Of a stretch of 8,291 bases of DNA, positions 1 through 7,458 are shown piece after piece. Location: NCBI GenBank assembly GCA_039815415.1, contig JBCBZH010000196.1:1-8291 (forward strand), read 5' to 3'. The stretch is from JBCBZH01 sp039815415 (lineage in GTDB: Bacteria > Bacteroidota > Rhodothermia > Rhodothermales > Rubricoccaceae). The notes beneath the pieces are model-generated. The model was not told where the DNA came from. It ran no database searches and was given only the letters and a program-made list of their open reading frames with translations. The position numbers were made by a program, and so were the translations under genes. Every line of letters begins with the position of its first letter. Position 1 is the stretch's first letter.

Positions 1-528
1 CACGTACGCCTTTGTAGCGGCATAGACCGCGAACCGAGGGGCCGGGACGAAGGAGGCTACACTCCCCACGTTGAGCACGCCGCCGCGTCCGCGCTCGACC
101 ATGCCTGGAACGAGTTGGCGCGTCAGGCCCGTCAAGGCGACGGCATTCAGCAGGCCCATGCCCTCGGCATCCTCAGCAGAGGCCTCGAGAAACGGCCCGA
201 CGATGCCGTAGCCTGCGTTGTTGATAAGCACGTCAACCGGCGTATCCAGTTCCTGCAGTCGGGCGACCAGGAGATCTGCTGCCCCCGGGGAGCCGAGGTC
301 CGAGACAAGGACCGTGGTGGTCCCGCCGTTGTGGCGAACCCGCTCCGCGACCGCCATTAACTCGTCGGGGGAGCGAGCCACGAGAAGGACATGTGCGCCC
401 AGATGCCCCAGGCGCTCTGCGAAGGCGGCACCCAGGCCGCGCGAGGCTCCCGTGACGAGGACGGTGGAGCCGGAGTAGAAAGCGTTCAGAGGAACAGGGG
501 AGAGTGGGAGGAGATGCGGTATCCTCAA
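1..528 (-). CDS. Short-chain dehydrogenase/reductase (SDR), partial, C-terminus beyond window
   Basis: About 176 N-terminal residues of a classical SDR NAD(P)-dependent oxidoreductase are visible; the rest lies left of base 1. Numbering from a TTG start at 526-528, the cofactor-binding TGASRGLG is at about residues 26-33, the structural NNAG at 103-106, the catalytic Ser in NVGS at 156, and the YxxxK pair (YAATK) at Tyr169 and Lys173. The Ser-Tyr spacing of 13 is canonical. The Arg after TGAS suggests, weakly, NADP(H) preference. The substrate cannot be deduced. The start is uncertain: no ATG or GTG lies nearby in frame, and TTG follows a GAGG-type Shine-Dalgarno sequence at about 5 bases. 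It gives an N-terminus some 15-20 residues longer than many SDRs. The gene diverges from prmC with almost no space between them. Confidence 0.85.
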   Translation of the reverse strand, partial: MRIPHLLPLSPVPLNAFYSGSTVLVTGASRGLGAAFAERLGHLGAHVLLVARSPDELMAVAERVRHNGGTTTVLVSDLGSPGAADLLVARLQELDTPVDVLINNAGYGIVGPFLEASAEDAEGMGLLNAVALTGLTRQLVPGMVERGRGGVLNVGSVASFVPAPRFAVYAATKAYV

Positions 529-549
529 GACCCCCTCTGCGTTCCATTC

Positions 550-1404
550 GTGACTCGCCGCGCACTCATCGATTCCGCCGTTGACCGGTTTCACGAGGCC
601 GAGGTGGACAGTCCGCGCCGGACCGCCGAGTGGTTGCTCGAAGACCTCGCAGGCATCCACCGAGCGGATCTGTACGCCCGTCCAGACGAGGTGGTCGCAG
701 GGGATGTGCTTCGCCAGCTCGAGGCGGCCATCGAGCGCCGGGTAGCGGGGGAACCGCTGCAGTACATCCTCGGGCATGCCGAGTTCTATGGCCTCGACAT
801 TCAGGTCACGCCTGCTGTTCTGATTCCACGCCCAGAGACCGAAGAGGTGGTCGAGGCTGCGCTGGCGACGCTCGAGGGCGTCGAGGCGCCGTGGGTCTTG
901 GATGTGGGAACGGGGAGCGGAGCCATCGCGCTGGCGATCCGGTCGGCCCGCCCCGACGCTGAGGTCTTCGCCGCCGATGTGTCTTCTGCCGCGCTTGCGG
1001 TCGCGCGGGAGAACGCCGCGCGCCTCGATCTCGATCTGACCTTCGTGGAGGCCGACGCGTTGAGCCCAGAGTTCACCCACCGTGTCCCCCCGACGTTTCA
1101 CCTCATCGTGTCCAACCCGCCCTACGTGCCTGTGTCCGAGCAGACCACGATGCAGCGCGAGGTGCGAGATCATGAGCCAGACCTGGCGTTGTTCGTCCCT
1201 GACGAGGCGCCACTGGTGTTCTATCGGGCTCTGGCCGATCATGCGGGGCGCATCCTGCACCCCGGAGGCTGGCTGGTGGTGGAGACCCACGCGGCCGGTG
1301 GAGACGCTGTCGGCGAGCTGTTGACGGCCCACGGGCTGGCGGATGTGGACGTCCGTACGGATCTCGCCGGGCGCCCCCGGATCGCTCTTGGGCGTCGGCC
1401 CTAG
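550..1404 (+). CDS. prmC: Peptide chain release factor N5-glutamine methyltransferase PrmC
   Basis: PrmC methylates the Gln of the GGQ motif in release factors RF1 and RF2 using S-adenosylmethionine, in the cytoplasm. The 284-residue product has the family layout. There is a helical N-terminal substrate-binding domain, a conserved RPETE stretch at about residues 94-98, SAM-binding motif I (DVGTGSG) at 118-124, and the diagnostic NPPY catalytic tetrapeptide at 189-192 in SNPPYVP. Length matches the family. GTG at 550 is chosen because the protein then begins TRRALIDSAVDRF, where family alignments normally start. ATG at 514 is possible (12 extra residues) and has a GGGAGG directly upstream, but at an over-short spacing. 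It would also overlap the start of the divergent dehydrogenase. An in-frame extension back to 391 lies inside the dehydrogenase and is not credible. prfA, the usual neighbour, is not in the window. Confidence 0.93.
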   Translation: MTRRALIDSAVDRFHEAEVDSPRRTAEWLLEDLAGIHRADLYARPDEVVAGDVLRQLEAAIERRVAGEPLQYILGHAEFYGLDIQVTPAVLIPRPETEEVVEAALATLEGVEAPWVLDVGTGSGAIALAIRSARPDAEVFAADVSSAALAVARENAARLDLDLTFVEADALSPEFTHRVPPTFHLIVSNPPYVPVSEQTTMQREVRDHEPDLALFVPDEAPLVFYRALADHAGRILHPGGWLVVETHAAGGDAVGELLTAHGLADVDVRTDLAGRPRIALGRRP

Positions 1405-1614
1405 CATCGCACGGTCACAAGACCTGTGGGGGCATTCCCGTGATTCCCGGCGATGCGAGTGATAGATGCGCTGCCGTGTGGCGTGCCGGTTACACTCTAG
1501 GCCGAGTCGGGCAGCCGAACGCCAGATGGCACGGTGTCTTCCTCCAAGGCGGCTCCGCTTTCGCCTCTCCGTTTGATTGCAATCCCGATCGAGCCGGATC
1601 CGGCTCCACACGTC
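1405..1614. other. prmC-cysD intergenic region; possible promoter only
   Basis: These 210 bases separate prmC from cysD and hold no credible gene. A 7-base inverted repeat (GCATCGC at 1404-1410, GCGATGC at 1450-1456) flanks a long loop without a T-run, so it is not a convincing terminator. TACACT at 1491-1496 could be a -10 element, but I see no good -35 element 17 bases upstream. I recognise no riboswitch or cysteine/sulfur operator. The promoter for the sulfate-activation and rhamnose genes is nevertheless expected here, because everything downstream is closely spaced. Confidence 0.3.
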
Positions 1615-2529
1615 ATGTCACTGGACCGTGTCCGCAGAACGTCTCACCTCCGCACCCTAGAGGCCGAGGCCATCTATCTGATGCGCGAGGTTGCCGCCCA
1701 GTTTGAGCGCCCCGTGCTCCTGTTCTCAGGAGGCAAAGACTCCATCGTGATGGTGCATCTGGCCCGGAAAGCCTTTCATCCAGGGCCACTTCCATTCCCA
1801 CTGCTTCACGTGGATACCGGGCACAACTTCCCAGAGACCCTCGCCTTTCGCGACGAGCTGGTGGAGCGGCTCGGGGTTCGCCTCGAGGTCGCCAGCGTGC
1901 AGGCGGCCATCGATGCCGGCCGGGTCGTGGAGGAGACCGGGCCAGAGGCGAGCCGGAACGGTCTGCAGATCATCCCGCTGCTCGATGCCATCCAGGTTCA
2001 TCAGTTCGATGCCGCTTTCGGCGGCGGGCGTCGCGATGAGGAGAAGGCCCGAGCCAAGGAGCGCTTCTTCTCTCACCGCGACCGATTCGGGCAGTGGGAC
2101 CCCAAGAACCAGCGGCCCGAGCTATGGAACCTCTACAACGGCCACAAGGCAGTGGGTGAGCACTTCCGCGTCTTCCCGCTCTCCAACTGGACGGAGATGG
2201 ACGTGTGGCAATACATCGCTGCAGAGGACATCGACATCCCGAACCTCTACTTCGCACACCAGCGCGATGTGTTCGACCGACGTGGGACTCTGCTCGCGGT
2301 CACAGACTACGTTCAGATCCAGTCCCATGAGGAGGTGGTACACGAGACCATCCGCTTCCGAACGATCGGGGACGCGACCTGTACGGGTGCCGTCCGGAGC
2401 CATGCGAGCACCGTCGAGGAGATCATCCGCGAGGTGGCCGCTGCCCGAGTGACGGAGCGAGGCGGACGGCACGACGACAAGCGATCTGAAGCCGCCATGG
2501 AGGACCGCAAGAAGCAAGGCTACTTCTAG
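1615..2529 (+). CDS. cysD: Sulfate adenylyltransferase subunit 2 (ATP sulfurylase small subunit) CysD
   Basis: CysD is the catalytic subunit of the heterodimeric bacterial ATP sulfurylase. With GTP hydrolysis by CysN it makes adenosine 5'-phosphosulfate (APS) from sulfate and ATP. The 304-residue product carries the PP-loop SGGKDS at residues 38-43, the conserved HVDTGHNFPE and GGRRDEEKARAKER segments, TGAVRS near the C-terminus, and the family's terminal KKQGYF. Length agrees with E. coli CysD (302 aa). ATG at 1615 is preferred because the protein then starts directly before the conserved THLR/SHLR-LEAEAI helix. An in-frame ATG at 1534 would add 27 residues rich in Pro and Ser that look like translated intergenic DNA. 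The gene lies 84 bases upstream of cysNC and is surely expressed with it. A PAPS-reductase relative is excluded by the terminal motifs and the neighbour. Confidence 0.95.
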   Translation: MSLDRVRRTSHLRTLEAEAIYLMREVAAQFERPVLLFSGGKDSIVMVHLARKAFHPGPLPFPLLHVDTGHNFPETLAFRDELVERLGVRLEVASVQAAIDAGRVVEETGPEASRNGLQIIPLLDAIQVHQFDAAFGGGRRDEEKARAKERFFSHRDRFGQWDPKNQRPELWNLYNGHKAVGEHFRVFPLSNWTEMDVWQYIAAEDIDIPNLYFAHQRDVFDRRGTLLAVTDYVQIQSHEEVVHETIRFRTIGDATCTGAVRSHASTVEEIIREVAAARVTERGGRHDDKRSEAAMEDRKKQGYF

Positions 2530-2613
2530 CCGCCAGCTCGTCGCCCCGTTTTCTGCGAGACGGCATTCTCGCGCCCGGTTCTGGATCGAACCGTTCACCC
2601 TGAGACTTGACTG
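2530..2613. other. cysD-cysNC spacer with two tandem hairpins
   Basis: The spacer starts with a copy of the iterated word CGCCAGCTCG at 2531-2540, one base after the cysD stop. Two perfect 6-bp hairpins follow: GCGAGA/TCTCGC (2555-2560 and 2567-2572, 6-base loop) and CGGTTC/GAACCG (2576-2581 and 2588-2593, 6-base loop). Neither is followed by a T-run, so they are not classical terminators. They could stabilise or process the mRNA between the two ATP-sulfurylase subunits. The base-pairing is seen in the sequence; any role is inference. Confidence 0.4.
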
Positions 2614-4548
2614 ATGACTTCCGATTCTGCTGCCAGCGCACCTCTCGACATGGACCTGCTTCGGTTCTCGACCGCCGGGAGCGTGGACGATGGCAAGAGC
2701 ACCCTCATCGGGCGGCTGCTGTACGACACCAAGTCCATCTTCGAGGACCAGCTTGAGGCCGTTGAACAGGCCTCGCTCAACCGGGGCGGGCACAGCGCCG
2801 ATGGCATTCCCAACCTGGCGTTGCTCACGGATGGGCTGCGTGCCGAACGCGAGCAAGGCATCACCATCGACGTGGCCTATCGCTACTTCGCGACGCCCAA
2901 GCGCAAGTTCATCATCGCCGACACGCCGGGACACGTCCAGTACACCCGAAACATGGTCACGGGCGCCTCCACGGCGGACCTCGCGGTGGTTCTAATCGAC
3001 GCAGCGCGGGGTGTACAGACGCAGTCTCGGCGGCATGGATTTATCGCGTCGCTGTTGGGTCTGGACCACATGGTGGTGGTGGTCAACAAGATGGACCTGG
3101 TGGGGTACGCCCAGAGTGTGTTCGATGCCATTGTGGACGAGTACCAGAGCTTCGCCGCCAAGCTCCAGGTTCGTGACCTCACGTTCATTCCGGTCTCGGC
3201 GCTGCTCGGGGACAATGTGGTGGAGCGGAGCGAGAACATGCCGTGGTACGAGGGCTCCACGTTCCTCCACGCGCTGGAGACCGTCAGTATCGAAGGGGAC
3301 CGGAACCTGCGCGACTTCCGGTTTCCCGTCCAGACCGTGCTGCGCCCGGATGCGTCTTTCCGAGGCTTTGCGGGCACCGTCGCGTCCGGCGTGATCCGCC
3401 CGGGCGAGGAAGTGATGGCGCTGCCCTCGGGCACGCGCAGCCGGATTCAGGCCCTCACCACATTCGATGGCGACCTGGATGACGCTCGAGCTGGCGAGGC
3501 CATCGTGCTGACCCTCGAGTACGAGATCGACGTCAGCCGAGGGGACATGCTCGTGCGGCCTGGCAACCTGCCCACGGTGAGCCCCCACGTGGACGCGATG
3601 CTCTGCTGGATGTCCGAGACCCCGCTGCACGCTGACCGCCACTACCTGCTCCGCCATACCTCTCGTGAGGTCCGTGCCTTCGTGGATGACGTCGTGTACC
3701 GTGTGAATGTGGACTCACTGCACCGGGAGGAGGCCAACGAGCTGGCGCTCAACGAGATCGGACGTGTCCACATTCGCACGGCGTTGCCGCTTTTCTTCGA
3801 TCCCTACGCGACCAACCACCCGACCGGCGCGTTTGTCCTGATCGACCCGTACACAAATGCCACCGTGGCCGCGGGCATGATCCGTGGCGCCGCCCAGACG
3901 CCCGGCGAGGTGGTCGAGAAAGCTCATCGCCAGCTCGCCGACCGCCGCGTGTCCCCCGATGTGGCCTGGGAGGGGTTCAACATCAACCGGGAGGAGCGAG
4001 AGGCCGAGCAGGGGCACGCCGCCGCCGCCCTCTGGTTCACCGGGCTTTCGGGCGCGGGCAAGTCCACCATCGCCCGCGAGGTGGAACGACGCTTGTTCGA
4101 GCGCGGCGTTCGCACCGTGTTGCTCGATGGCGACCACATGCGCCACGGCCTCAACGGGGATCTCGGCTTCAGCCCGGCCGACCGAACCGAGAACATCCGT
4201 CGGGTGGGAGAGGTGGCGCGCCTGTTCATGGAAGCGGGTACACTCACGCTCTGTACGTTCGTCTCGCCCTACGCCGCTGACCGAGACCGCGTGCGCGAGC
4301 TGCTGCCCGATGGGCGCTTCATTGAGGTACATGTGACGGTGGACGTGGAGACGGCCCGTCAGCGAGATCCCAAGGGGCTCTATGCGAAGGCCGACCGGGG
4401 CGAGATCCGCGAGCTGACGGGCGTGTCGGCGCCGTACGAGGCGCCCGCAGCCGCCGAGCTGACGCTCGACACGAGGGAACTGTCCATCGAGCAGGCTGTG
4501 GATGCTGTGATCGCCGATCTTGAGGCCCGTGGCCTTCTTGGATCCTGA
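2614..4548 (+). CDS. cysNC: Bifunctional CysNC: ATP sulfurylase GTPase subunit fused to APS kinase
   Basis: This 644-residue fusion couples two steps. The N-terminal CysN GTPase drives APS synthesis with CysD, and the C-terminal CysC kinase phosphorylates APS to PAPS. In the GTPase part, the P-loop GSVDDGKST is at residues 22-30, DTPGH at 103-107 and NKMDL at 158-162, followed by EF-Tu-like beta-barrel domains. The APS kinase begins near residue 470: P-loop GLSGAGKST at 477-485, DGDHMRHGL at 505-513, LGF with Phe519, and DPKGLY at 585-590. Two usually conserved kinase positions differ. Ala554 stands where an Arg is common (SPYAADR), and Leu601 replaces the usual Phe of the FTG motif. The ATG at 2614 is used; Met13 is an alternative start. 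The stop is two bases before rfbD, suggesting coupled expression. No cysH, cysQ or sulfotransferase is present to say whether PAPS feeds assimilation or sulfation. Confidence 0.95.
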   Translation: MTSDSAASAPLDMDLLRFSTAGSVDDGKSTLIGRLLYDTKSIFEDQLEAVEQASLNRGGHSADGIPNLALLTDGLRAEREQGITIDVAYRYFATPKRKFIIADTPGHVQYTRNMVTGASTADLAVVLIDAARGVQTQSRRHGFIASLLGLDHMVVVVNKMDLVGYAQSVFDAIVDEYQSFAAKLQVRDLTFIPVSALLGDNVVERSENMPWYEGSTFLHALETVSIEGDRNLRDFRFPVQTVLRPDASFRGFAGTVASGVIRPGEEVMALPSGTRSRIQALTTFDGDLDDARAGEAIVLTLEYEIDVSRGDMLVRPGNLPTVSPHVDAMLCWMSETPLHADRHYLLRHTSREVRAFVDDVVYRVNVDSLHREEANELALNEIGRVHIRTALPLFFDPYATNHPTGAFVLIDPYTNATVAAGMIRGAAQTPGEVVEKAHRQLADRRVSPDVAWEGFNINREEREAEQGHAAAALWFTGLSGAGKSTIAREVERRLFERGVRTVLLDGDHMRHGLNGDLGFSPADRTENIRRVGEVARLFMEAGTLTLCTFVSPYAADRDRVRELLPDGRFIEVHVTVDVETARQRDPKGLYAKADRGEIRELTGVSAPYEAPAAAELTLDTRELSIEQAVDAVIADLEARGLLGS

Positions 4549-4550
4549 CC

Positions 4551-5444
4551 GTGCCTGACCCGCCTCGCCGACTTCTGATTCTTGGAGCGAGGGGGCAGGT
4601 TGGCCTCGAGCTGACGCACTCGCTCGCCTCGCTTGGTCAGGTGATCGGGTTGGATCGGGCGGACTGCGATCTCACAGATCTCACACGGCTCCCCGAGATC
4701 ATCCGCCAGCACCGGCCGGATGTAATCGTCAACGCGGCGGCCTACACTGCTGTGGACCGGGCCGAGAGCGAGCCTAAGCTGGCGCACCGCATCAATGCCG
4801 AGGCGCCAGGGGTGCTGGCCGAGGTCGCACGCCAGCTCGACGCCCTCCTCGTCCACTACTCGACCGACTACGTGTTCGACGGGACGGCCACCCGCCTGAT
4901 TCCCGAAACCGAACCGACGAATCCACTTGGTGTCTATGGACGCACCAAGCTGGCTGGCGAAGAGGCGATTCGAGAGGTCGGCGGCGCGGCGCTGATTGTG
5001 CGAACGAGCTGGGTCTACGCGGCGCACGGGCGCAACTTCCTCCGGACGATGCTCCGCCTCGGCGATGAACGAGAGGTTCTTCGTGTGGTCGATGATCAGG
5101 TGGGAAGCCCGACCTCGGCGCCGTGGCTTGCCCGCGCGACTGCAGACTTGATCGGCACGGCTCTCCAGAACGAGCTGGCGACACCAGACCTTGTCCACGC
5201 GACGTGCCAGGGCGAGACGACGTGGTATGGCTTTGCCCGCGCCATCTTCGACCACTGGCCGCCCGCTGCACTTCGCGAGCTGGTGCCCATCTCCACCGAG
5301 GCCTACCCAACGCCAGCTCGACGCCCCGCCTACTCGGTGCTCGATACGACGAAGCTTCAGGAGGTCTATGGCGTGACGCCTCCGCATTGGACCGATGCGC
5401 TGGATGCGCTCGATCTCCACCAGCCCGGCGGCGGGCAGGACTAG
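4551..5444 (+). CDS. rfbD: dTDP-4-dehydrorhamnose reductase RfbD/RmlD
   Basis: RfbD catalyses the last step of dTDP-L-rhamnose synthesis, the NAD(P)H-dependent reduction of dTDP-4-dehydro-L-rhamnose, in the cytoplasm. The 297-residue extended-SDR protein has the nucleotide-binding GARGQVG at residues 12-18, NAAAYTAVDRAE after the Rossmann core, YSTDYVFDG at 103-111 and the catalytic YGRTK (Tyr129, Lys133). Length and motif spacing are normal for the family (about 300 aa). The start is GTG, two bases after the cysNC stop, so it probably depends on translation of cysNC. Its place as first gene of the rhamnose set (order D, B, A, C) differs from the enterobacterial order B, D, A, C. A 17-base sequence occurs twice in the gene in two different frames (4829-4845 and 5310-5326), as part of the iterated motif family. 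Confidence 0.95.
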   Translation: MPDPPRRLLILGARGQVGLELTHSLASLGQVIGLDRADCDLTDLTRLPEIIRQHRPDVIVNAAAYTAVDRAESEPKLAHRINAEAPGVLAEVARQLDALLVHYSTDYVFDGTATRLIPETEPTNPLGVYGRTKLAGEEAIREVGGAALIVRTSWVYAAHGRNFLRTMLRLGDEREVLRVVDDQVGSPTSAPWLARATADLIGTALQNELATPDLVHATCQGETTWYGFARAIFDHWPPAALRELVPISTEAYPTPARRPAYSVLDTTKLQEVYGVTPPHWTDALDALDLHQPGGGQD

Positions 5445-5486
5445 ATTCCGGTACGGACGAGCCGCGTTCCGTCCTCCACCTTTCTC

Positions 5487-6563
5487 ATGCGCATCCTCGT
5501 CACCGGCGGCGCCGGGTTCATCGGCTCCGCCCTCGTTCGCCATCTCGTGCGCGACCTCGGCCACTCTGTGGTGACGGTCGACAAGCTGACGTATGCGGGC
5601 ACGCTGGAGTCGCTCGCTGTGCTCGATGGCGATGCCCGCCACGCGTTCGAGAAAGTCGATGTCTGTGACGCCGATGCGCTGGCCGATGTGTTCCGACGCC
5701 ACCAGCCCGAGGCTGTGATGCATCTCGCGGCCGAGAGCCACGTGGACCGCTCCATCGACGGCCCAGCGGCGTTTCTGCAGACCAACGTCATTGGAACCTA
5801 CACGGTGCTGGAAGCGGCTCGCGCGTACCGGGAGACGCTGCCGCCGGAGGCAGCGAACGCCTTTCGCGTGCTGCATGTCTCCACCGACGAGGTCTACGGG
5901 TCGCTCGGCGACACCGGTCTGTTCACAGAGACCACGGCCTACGATCCGTCGTCGCCCTATTCGGCCTCCAAAGCGGCCTCTGATCACTTTGCCCGGGCGT
6001 GGCACCGGACGTTCGGCCTGCCGGTAGTTGTGACCAACTGCTCCAACAACTACGGGCCGTATCAGTACCCCGAGAAGCTGATTCCCGTGGTCATCGCCAA
6101 GGCCCTACGCGGCGAGCCGATCCCGGTCTACGGCACGGGCGACAACGTCCGTGACTGGCTCTACGTGGACGACCATGTCCGCGCCCTCGTGCTGGCGATG
6201 ACCCACGGCACGCCGGGCGAGACGTACAACGTGGGTGGCAACGCCGAGCGCACCAACCTCGAGCTGGTGCACGCACTCTGTACGCTTCTGGACGACCTGG
6301 TAGGGGAAGCGCCGTCCGGAGCGTACGCCGACCAGATCACGTTCGTCGCGGACCGCCCGGGCCACGATCATCGCTACGCCATCGACGCGACCAAGATCGA
6401 GACCGAACTGGGGTGGACTCGCCAGGAGACCTTCGAGAGCGGGCTCCGCAAGACGGTGGTTTGGACCCTTGAGAATCAGGAGTGGAGCGCGCGGGCGTTG
6501 GACGGCGTGGGCCTGGACCGCCGGGGCGTGATCGCCAGCTCGACGGTGGAGGCGGACGCATGA
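5487..6563 (+). CDS. rfbB: dTDP-glucose 4,6-dehydratase RfbB/RmlB
   Basis: RfbB converts dTDP-glucose to dTDP-4-dehydro-6-deoxyglucose with tightly bound NAD+, the second step of dTDP-rhamnose synthesis. The 358-residue product is close to E. coli RmlB (361 aa). It shows GGAGFIG at residues 7-13, the HLAAESHVDRSI segment and STDEVYG at 132-138. That segment contains the dehydratase-specific Thr133-Asp134-Glu135 triad. YSASK follows at 158-162 (catalytic Tyr158, Lys162), then NNYGPYQYPEKLIP and RDWLYVDDH. The Asp-Glu pair after Thr identifies a 4,6-dehydratase rather than an epimerase. ATG at 5487 places the Rossmann motif at the normal distance. It lies 42 bases after rfbD and 31 bases before rfbA. 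The last 20 residues or so are poorly conserved and include a copy of the iterated 10-mer. Confidence 0.96.
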   Translation: MRILVTGGAGFIGSALVRHLVRDLGHSVVTVDKLTYAGTLESLAVLDGDARHAFEKVDVCDADALADVFRRHQPEAVMHLAAESHVDRSIDGPAAFLQTNVIGTYTVLEAARAYRETLPPEAANAFRVLHVSTDEVYGSLGDTGLFTETTAYDPSSPYSASKAASDHFARAWHRTFGLPVVVTNCSNNYGPYQYPEKLIPVVIAKALRGEPIPVYGTGDNVRDWLYVDDHVRALVLAMTHGTPGETYNVGGNAERTNLELVHALCTLLDDLVGEAPSGAYADQITFVADRPGHDHRYAIDATKIETELGWTRQETFESGLRKTVVWTLENQEWSARALDGVGLDRRGVIASSTVEADA

Positions 6564-6594
6564 CGGACACTCTCCTTACGACGGGCACGCTCTC

Positions 6595-7458
6595 ATGAAA
6601 GGCATCATCCTGGCCGGTGGCTCGGGGACGCGGCTGCACCCGGTGACGCGCGCGGTGAGCAAGCAACTCTTGCCCATCTACGACAAGCCGATGATCTACT
6701 ACCCGCTCAGCACGCTCATGCTGGCGGGCATCCGCGAGATCCTCGTCATCTCGACGCCTCACGACCTCCCGCGCTTCCGGGAGCTGCTGGGCGATGGCCG
6801 CGCGTGGGGCCTCGAGCTGGCGTACGCCGAGCAGCCCTCGCCCGACGGGCTGGCGCAGGCGTTTCTCATCGGGCGCGAGTTTCTGGCCGGAGGCCCGGCG
6901 TGCCTCGTGTTGGGCGACAACCTGTTCTATGGTCACGGCCTCCCAGATCTACTCCAGCGGGCCGCGTCCCGCAAGACGGGCGCGACGGTGTTCGGCTACC
7001 GAGTGCACGACCCGGAGCGCTACGGCGTGGTCGCCTTCGATGACAACGGGCAGGCCGTCTCCATCGAGGAGAAGCCGGACCATCCGCAGTCGAACTACGC
7101 TGTCACGGGACTCTATTTCTACGATGAGCGCGTGTGTGATGTCGCCAGCGCGTTGACGCCGTCGGCGCGGGGTGAGCTGGAGATCACGGATCTCAACCGG
7201 ATGTATCTCGAGGAGGGCGAGCTGTCCGTCGAACTGATGGGGCGGGGGTTTGCGTGGCTGGACACCGGCACGCACGACTCACTCCTCCAGGCCAGCCTGT
7301 TCATTCAGACCATCGAGGAGCGGACGGGGCTGAAAGTGGCGTGCCCCGAGGAGATCGCCTTTGAGCAGGGCTGGATCGACGCCAGCGCGCTGGCCGAGCT
7401 GGCAGCTCCGCTCGCCAAGAGCGGCTACGGCGAGTATCTGATGCAGTTGATTCGATGA
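6595..7458 (+). CDS. rfbA: Glucose-1-phosphate thymidylyltransferase RfbA/RmlA
   Basis: RfbA makes dTDP-glucose from glucose-1-phosphate and dTTP, the entry step of the pathway and usually feedback-inhibited by dTDP-rhamnose. The 287-residue protein has the nucleotidyltransferase signature GGSGTRLHP at residues 8-16, followed by the SKQLLPIYDKPMIYYPLST block. The metal- and nucleotide-binding LGDN is at 106-109, followed by an EKP element and the NYAVTGLYFYD stretch typical of this family. Length is slightly below E. coli RmlA (293 aa). The ATG at 6595 sits directly before the conserved KGIILAGG strand. The stop codon overlaps the rfbC start (ATGA at 7455-7458), which points to translational coupling. 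UDP-glucose pyrophosphorylase (GalU) is excluded by the RmlA-specific N-terminal block and by the neighbours. Confidence 0.96.
   Translation: MKGIILAGGSGTRLHPVTRAVSKQLLPIYDKPMIYYPLSTLMLAGIREILVISTPHDLPRFRELLGDGRAWGLELAYAEQPSPDGLAQAFLIGREFLAGGPACLVLGDNLFYGHGLPDLLQRAASRKTGATVFGYRVHDPERYGVVAFDDNGQAVSIEEKPDHPQSNYAVTGLYFYDERVCDVASALTPSARGELEITDLNRMYLEEGELSVELMGRGFAWLDTGTHDSLLQASLFIQTIEERTGLKVACPEEIAFEQGWIDASALAELAAPLAKSGYGEYLMQLIR

Noticed and set aside
391..549. N-terminal extension of PrmC back to an ATG at 391
   Set aside because: It would run through the divergent dehydrogenase and adds low-complexity residues absent from the family.
1404..1456. Terminator or riboswitch after prmC formed by GCATCGC/GCGATGC
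   Set aside because: Seven base pairs with a loop of about 39 bases and no T-run; no known riboswitch core recognised.
1534..1614. Longer CysD starting at the ATG at 1534
   Set aside because: The 27 extra residues are Pro/Ser-rich and unlike CysD N-termini; the ATG at 1615 gives the normal length.
2122..2934. A 270-codon minus-strand frame across the cysD-cysNC junction
   Set aside because: It overlaps conserved CysD and CysN sequence on the other strand and shows no domain features; a compositional artefact.
4380..6005. A 541-codon open frame on the minus strand opposite cysNC, rfbD and rfbB
   Set aside because: It is the GC-rich shadow of well-identified genes. Its translation is Arg/Gly-rich without recognisable motifs and crosses three real coding regions.
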